From Methanosarcinaceae archaeon (lineage in GTDB: Archaea; Halobacteriota; Methanosarcinia; Methanosarcinales; Methanosarcinaceae), in contig JAGAEB010000145.1 in NCBI GenBank assembly GCA_017613335.1, positions 1 through 8,804 on the forward strand: DNA of 8,804 bases, in the 5' to 3' direction. The notes below the pieces were generated by a model. It saw only the letters and a program-made list of their open reading frames with translations, was not told the origin of the DNA and ran no database searches. The translations under genes and the position numbers were made by a program. Below, in pieces: positions 5,741 through 8,804 of the stretch (position 1 is the stretch's first letter; every line of letters begins with the position of its first letter).

Positions 5741-5880
5741 ATTCTAACAGATTATGTGTAAATAATAAAAGAATGCATTTCAAATTAATGAATTGTTGAT
5801 AAAAAATAATTGACCAAATACAATAATACACATAATGATTAAATGCATAAAATCAAAATACAATATTAATTAATTTTTTG
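5741..5880. promoter_or_regulatory. Very AT-rich block upstream of arsR with a 10-bp inverted repeat
   Basis: Only 24 of the 140 bases are G or C, far below the coding DNA around it. ATTATGTGTA (5751-5760) has its exact reverse complement TACACATAAT at 5827-5836. ATGCAT occurs at 5773 and 5843. The block starts 84 bases upstream of the arsR ATG, and TATA-like stretches also occur between the two, so the arsR promoter is probably nearby. I see no gene between 5657 and 6165. Confidence 0.5.
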
Positions 5881-6008
5881 TTGTAAAAATTGTGGTCTGA
5901 CGATACGCCCGGGCCTTATACCTTATGATCTGAAACAGAACGGAAACACAAAAAGGATCAGGATCCAAAATACGGGAAGACCTGAACAATGTAAAAAAAG
6001 ATCGGGAA

Positions 6009-6083
6009 TGAAAACAGAAGAAACATACCTGAAAACAGAAAACAGAAGAAACATAATTGAAAACAGAAAACAGAAGAATGTAA
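6009..6083. repeat. A-rich GAAAACAG repeats downstream of L12
   Basis: TGAAAACAGAA starts at 6009, 6030 and 6058 (spacing 21 and 28). GAAAACAG and AGAAGAAACAT are repeated within the units, so 7-base and longer units are mixed. It lies beyond the L12 terminator, and no gene is seen in it. Confidence 0.7.
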
Positions 6084-6106
6084 AAAAGACGAAACGTGTC
6101 CCGAAT

Positions 6107-6139
6107 AAAAAAAAGGGAATTTTCCGGAGAAAATTCCCT
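6107..6139 (-). terminator. Terminator of the L1-L10-L12 genes
   Basis: On the minus strand GGGAATTTTC (6124-6115 on this strand) pairs with GAAAATTCCC around a 4-base loop (plus arms 6115-6124 and 6129-6138), with an extra A-T pair outside. Eight Ts follow on the minus strand (plus 6107-6114). It lies 26 bases after the L12 stop. Confidence 0.8.
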
Positions 6140-6165
6140 GATGCGGTAAACAGAAATGAATCTGC

Positions 6166-6474
6166 TCATCCGAAGAGTGCGCCGAGGCCGGCCATTCCGT
6201 CTTCTTCGGAGGCTTCTTCTTCCTTCGGTGCTTCCGGTGCTGCTGCCGGTGCTGCTTCTGCGGCTGCTGCCGGTGCTGCGGCTGCTGCCGGTGCTGCAAA
6301 GGCTGCTTTGGCGATGGCTTCTTCGATGTCAACGCCTTCGAGGGCTGCAACGAGTGCTTTGACGCGTGCTTCGTTGACGGCGACGCCTGCTGCTTTCAGG
6401 ACTGCGTCGACGGCGGATTCAGTGATTTCTTTTTCTGCTTTGTGGAGTAAAAGTGCTGCGTAGATGTATTCCAT
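6166..6474 (-). CDS. rpl12: Archaeal large-subunit ribosomal protein L12 (P1), stalk protein
   Basis: This 102-residue acidic protein forms the dimers of the ribosomal stalk that recruit and activate translation GTPases. MEYIYAALLLHKAEKEITE (1-19) begins the helical dimerisation domain (to about 58). An alanine/proline hinge follows (59-82). KEEEASEEDGMAGLGALFG is the conserved C-terminal tail that contacts elongation factors. Length is normal for archaeal P1. The start is fixed by the family N-terminus and a GGTGA 7 bases upstream. It is the last of three genes; a 204-base gap separates it from L10, unlike the 1-base gap between L1 and L10. The protein is needed in several copies per ribosome, so a separate promoter or RNA processing in the gap would fit. 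A terminator follows. Confidence 0.96.
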   Translation of the reverse strand: MEYIYAALLLHKAEKEITESAVDAVLKAAGVAVNEARVKALVAALEGVDIEEAIAKAAFAAPAAAAAPAAAAEAAPAAAPEAPKEEEASEEDGMAGLGALFG

Positions 6475-6678
6475 AATAATTCACCTTTTGGTTGTTAAAT
6501 CTTGAAACGAGATAATAAGTTTTGTGTTAATGAAAGCGATCACTGCGGAAATTCATACCGGAGCCTGCTGCCTGAAATCGTATTCTTTATCCTTTGTCTT
6601 TATCCTCAGACATCAGACCGGGCATGACAGGCATTTTTCCGGTAATAAAGGCAGATGATCATGTGATTGTCGGCTTCA
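6475..6678 (-). promoter_or_regulatory. 204-base L10-L12 gap, possible internal promoter
   Basis: No gene is seen. On the minus strand CTTATTATC (plus 6511-6519) is a loose box A about 40 bases before the L12 ATG, and GGATAAAG occurs twice close together further upstream. ACCGG and CCGGT could close a weak stem soon after the L10 stop. An L12-specific promoter is inferred from the gap rather than from a strong match. Confidence 0.3.
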
Positions 6679-7704
6679 TCAGAAGAGCAGGCCGAGAGCG
6701 GCTCCGGCATCTTCTTCGGAAGTGTCTTCTTCGACGGTTTCAGCGGCGGCCGGTTCTGCGGCGGCAGGCGCTGCAACGGTTGCGGCGGCGGCAGCTGCGG
6801 ATCCGAGTGCTGCAGAGAGATCTTCGTCGACAGCGGCACCGTCTTTTGCGGCGGCAATGCCTGCAACGGACATCATTTCGCCGTTTGCTTTGGCAAGGAG
6901 CGTGTCCATGACTTCCGGCTCAAAGATAACAGCGTTGACACCAAGGTTGATTGCTTCACTGTTGGCTTTGGCGAGGAGCGTCTCGATGTTGCATGCCGTC
7001 GGGTAGGCTGCATTGACGGACAGGTTGAAAGCGTTCTGAACACCGGCAACGAAATCGCTGAAGTATTTGTCTTCATCGATGGCGAGATCTTCCGGCATGT
7101 AGACAGAGCCGTCTTCGTAAGCAGCTCTCATGATCAGACCGACTTCCATCGGGTAGATCTCGAGTTTGGTCAGTGCGGCTGCCAGCTTCATGGAGACTTT
7201 TTCGCCCTCTTTGCAGACGGTCTTGGTCTCTTTGACGGCGATCTTTCCGCCGTCGACAGCGACAGGGATGCCTGCAGACTGAAGTTCACCCAGAAGCGGG
7301 CCCGGCGGGAATCCGGTCGGACCTTTCTCAACGACAATGTCGTGCGGCGCGATGGCGCCTGCTTTGATCGGAGACGGGGTTTTGGTCTTCTCGAGCATCT
7401 TGTAGAGTCTGAACGGGTTTTCGTTCGTGAAAATGACGGCAGTCTGTTCGCTGATGTAGTCTTTCATTTTGACAACATCGCCGCCGCATTCGTCCAGAGC
7501 TCTGTCGATAAGAGTGTTTCTTGAAACTTTGAGGATTGCAGAACCGCGGAGGTTGCGTCTCATGGACTGGATCTGGTCTGCCATGATGCCTTCAAAGCTG
7601 AGAACGGCAAAGAGTCTGTAGTCTTTGACGAGGTTCTTCAGGTTTTCGATTTCCTCGATCTTCCATTTCGGGATGTGTTCGGAGTGACCGATTGCGACTT
7701 TCAT
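6679..7704 (-). CDS. rpl10: Archaeal ribosomal protein L10 (P0), stalk base
   Basis: This 341-residue protein anchors the stalk to 23S rRNA and carries several L12 dimers. EHIPKWKIEEIENLK (9-23) and LKVSRNTLIDRAL (58-70) belong to the rRNA-binding domain (about 1-110). EKGPTGFPPGPLLGELQSAGIP (126-147) marks the insertion domain of archaeal and eukaryotic P0. The C-terminal helical spine that binds L12 dimers is about 212-285 and holds a near-repeat, TLLAKANSE (242-250) and TLLAKANGE (268-276). After an Ala-rich hinge (about 296-320) the tail EEDTSEEDAGAALGLLF resembles that of L12, but lacks the final Gly. ATG 7702-7704 lies one base after the L1 stop, and the last L1 codons supply its GGTGATC ribosome binding site, so translation is probably coupled. 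Confidence 0.96.
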   Translation of the reverse strand: MKVAIGHSEHIPKWKIEEIENLKNLVKDYRLFAVLSFEGIMADQIQSMRRNLRGSAILKVSRNTLIDRALDECGGDVVKMKDYISEQTAVIFTNENPFRLYKMLEKTKTPSPIKAGAIAPHDIVVEKGPTGFPPGPLLGELQSAGIPVAVDGGKIAVKETKTVCKEGEKVSMKLAAALTKLEIYPMEVGLIMRAAYEDGSVYMPEDLAIDEDKYFSDFVAGVQNAFNLSVNAAYPTACNIETLLAKANSEAINLGVNAVIFEPEVMDTLLAKANGEMMSVAGIAAAKDGAAVDEDLSAALGSAAAAAATVAAPAAAEPAAAETVEEDTSEEDAGAALGLLF

Positions 7705-7705
7705 C

Positions 7706-8347
7706 TCAGATCACCCTCTTGGAGGATCCCATCGTGGTCGTGACGTAGACAGATTTCAGGTTGTGCTTTCCTTTGACGAGGGCACGCTCGATCTTGTCGA
7801 CGACAGTGTCGATGTTTTCGGCGAGCTTTTCTGCCGGCATTGTTCTTCTGCCGATGGAAACGTGGAAAGTCATTCTGTCCTTGGATCTGACTCTGACGGC
7901 GCTCTGTTTGGCAGCGATCATATCGCCGATGGATTTTCCCGGAAGGAGCGGGAGCGGCATTTTACCTCTCGGACCGAGAACGGTACCGAGATTCTTACCG
8001 ATCTGCTGCATGTAGTGCGTTTCTGCGATAAAGAAGTCACATTCGTCGGCAATGGTCTTTGCAGAACCTTTGTCGTCGATGAGGGACTGAATGCCTGCAT
8101 CATCGAAGACATAGGCTGCACCGGCAGCTTTTGCCTGGAGACCGACATCACCTTTTGCGAACACACCGATCTTCAGATCTTTACCGAGACCGTTCGGAAG
8201 GATGATCTCGAGATCGATCCTGTTCTTCGGCTGGTTAAGGTCGAGGTTCTTGAGGTTGATGGCGATGTCGACGCTTTCAGTGAACTTGCGTTCCGGCGAC
8301 TCCTCTAATAATTGTTTAACTAAATCTACTGTTGGTACATCTGCCAT
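7706..8347 (-). CDS. rpl1: Ribosomal protein L1
   Basis: This 213-residue protein binds 23S rRNA at the L1 stalk near the tRNA exit site; in methanococci it also represses its own mRNA. SPERKFTESVDIAINLKNLDL (17-37) is the conserved domain I start. GKNLGTVLGPRGKMPLP (117-133) is the family signature at the inter-domain hinge, and KHNLKSVYVTTTMGSS (194-209) the C-terminal domain I strand. The start at 8345-8347 gives the usual archaeal length and has GGGGAGG upstream; the frame stays open 32 further codons without family similarity. The first 16 codons are A/T-rich (TTA, GTA and ACA codons), unlike the rest of the gene. L10 follows after one base. L11 is not adjacent. Confidence 0.96.
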   Translation of the reverse strand: MADVPTVDLVKQLLEESPERKFTESVDIAINLKNLDLNQPKNRIDLEIILPNGLGKDLKIGVFAKGDVGLQAKAAGAAYVFDDAGIQSLIDDKGSAKTIADECDFFIAETHYMQQIGKNLGTVLGPRGKMPLPLLPGKSIGDMIAAKQSAVRVRSKDRMTFHVSIGRRTMPAEKLAENIDTVVDKIERALVKGKHNLKSVYVTTTMGSSKRVI

Positions 8348-8511
8348 TTTAAGGCCTCCCCGTAGTGCGGTATTTCCGTCAGGACACCGGAAAGCATCCG
8401 GGATATCCCGGGCAGTCTGCCTGTGACCTGTCACGGAACTCACGACAGCCGGACGGCTTACTACGGAATGTGCAATCCATAAAGGGACGTGAAAGTCATC
8501 ACATTTATGGG
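8348..8511 (-). promoter_or_regulatory. Structured leader of the L1-L10-L12 transcript
   Basis: About 160 bases separate the predicted start (near 8511) from the L1 ATG. Possible hairpins or palindromes, in transcript order, are: CCATAAA/TTTATGG with inner GTGA/TCAC (8477-8510); GTGAC-CT-GTCAC on the plus strand (8423-8434); CCGGGATATCCCGG (8398-8411); and TTTCCG/CGGAAA (8373-8393), the last just before the ribosome binding site. Autoregulation by L1 would be a natural role, but I could not match the known methanococcal L1 mRNA target here or in the start of the gene. Confidence 0.45.
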
Positions 8512-8533
8512 GATGTGCGTAATGCCTTAATCA

Positions 8534-8542
8534 TACTTAAAG
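8534..8542 (-). promoter_or_regulatory. Box A of the L1 operon promoter
   Basis: The minus strand reads CTTTAAGTA, close to the archaeal box A. Initiation about 27 bases from its centre falls near 8511, at the edge of the first leader hairpin. From 8543 to about 8640 I see nothing recognisable. Confidence 0.5.
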
Positions 8543-8691
8543 ATTCTGTCCGATCGGGAGAAAACGGTCTGAAAACAGGCAGGGAATCAGAGGAAACAGG
8601 ATTCCGTGCGCGGAGACAGACAGCCTGTCAAAAAGAGGGAGCGTCAAAAATCCCTAAGCACAAAAAACAGCACAAAAAGAAAACAAAAAAA

Positions 8692-8783
8692 CAGCAAAAA
8701 AACAGCAAAAAAACAGCAAAAAAACAGCAAAAAAACAGCAAAAAAACAGCAAAAAAACAGCAAAAAAACAGCAAAAAAACAGA
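8692..8783. repeat. Phased A-tract array, exact 11-base period
   Basis: CAGCAAAAAAA repeats with starts at 8692, 8703, 8714, 8725, 8736, 8747, 8758 and 8769, followed by a variant CAGAACAG at 8780. Eight exact 11-base units each carry seven As. A-rich DNA with related motifs extends from about 8645 to the right edge. It lies upstream of the L1 operon promoter. Confidence 0.9.
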
Positions 8784-8804
8784 ACAGAAAAAACAACAGA
8801 AAAA

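Noticed and set aside
5881..5960. tRNA or other structured RNA near the GCCCGGGCC sequence
   Set aside because: No cloverleaf, T-loop or acceptor pairing could be found; only a short GC-rich palindrome is present.
6667..7524. Long plus-strand reading frame opposite L10
   Set aside because: It is an antisense shadow of L10, whose protein is unmistakable; the shadow has no recognisable domain.
8348..8443. 32-residue N-terminal extension of L1
   Set aside because: It lies in the leader, lacks family similarity, and the start at 8347 has a good ribosome binding site and gives the usual length.
8489..8502. C/D-box RNA in the L1 leader
   Set aside because: The minus strand has GTGATGA, a C-box match, but no D box or C'/D' pair occurs at the right distance. 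A single heptamer is not enough.

Overview
The window looks like chromosomal DNA of a methanogenic euryarchaeon, most plausibly of the class Methanomicrobia. Three archaeal-type ribosomal protein genes lie in the order L1, L10 (P0), L12 (P1), and both stalk proteins carry the archaeal alanine-rich hinge and acidic tail. Several genes have GGTGAT-type Shine-Dalgarno sequences, and TATA-like (box A) elements precede several genes. The nickel/cobalt transporter has a CbiM protein fused to a PDGLE domain, an arrangement I associate with methanogens. The genus cannot be fixed from the sequence alone. Coding DNA has roughly balanced base composition, while the intergenic DNA is long, A-rich and repeat-laden.

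Left part (1-1399, minus strand): a radical SAM protein gene is followed 37 bases later by the start of an amidohydrolase gene that runs off the left edge. The radical SAM frame is open from 1399 to 374 except for one in-frame TAG at 1073-1075. That codon is either read through (for example as pyrrolysine), a single-base lesion, or a sequencing error.

Middle part (1400-5021, plus strand): cbiM (with fused PDGLE domain), cbiQ and cbiO encode an energy-coupling-factor importer for Ni2+ or Co2+. Unlike the usual compact operon, the three genes are separated by 440 and 237 bases of repeats and regulatory-looking sequence. A strong terminator follows cbiM, and cbiQ appears to have its own promoter. 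A GTGTTAC-N14-GTAACAC inverted repeat touching the cbiM TATA element resembles a NikR operator, which favours nickel as substrate. A convergent gene (5327-5656, minus) encodes an ArsR-family repressor with a Cys-x-His metal-site variant.

Right part (5657-8804, minus strand): a 140-base block with only 24 G/C bases lies upstream of arsR. Next come an A-rich repeat tract and a terminator for the ribosomal genes, then L12, L10 and L1, read right to left. L1 has a leader of about 160 bases with several hairpins, starting just after a box A element at 8534-8542. Further upstream, A7 tracts repeat eight times with an exact 11-base period.

Almost every long intergenic gap holds its own short tandem array. 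Periods cluster near 11, 20-22 and 32 bases, and the arrays are usually A-rich on the plus strand whatever the direction of the flanking genes. These arrays, the amber codon and the candidate nickel operator are the main points of interest. I saw no mobile element, CRISPR array, tRNA or rRNA.
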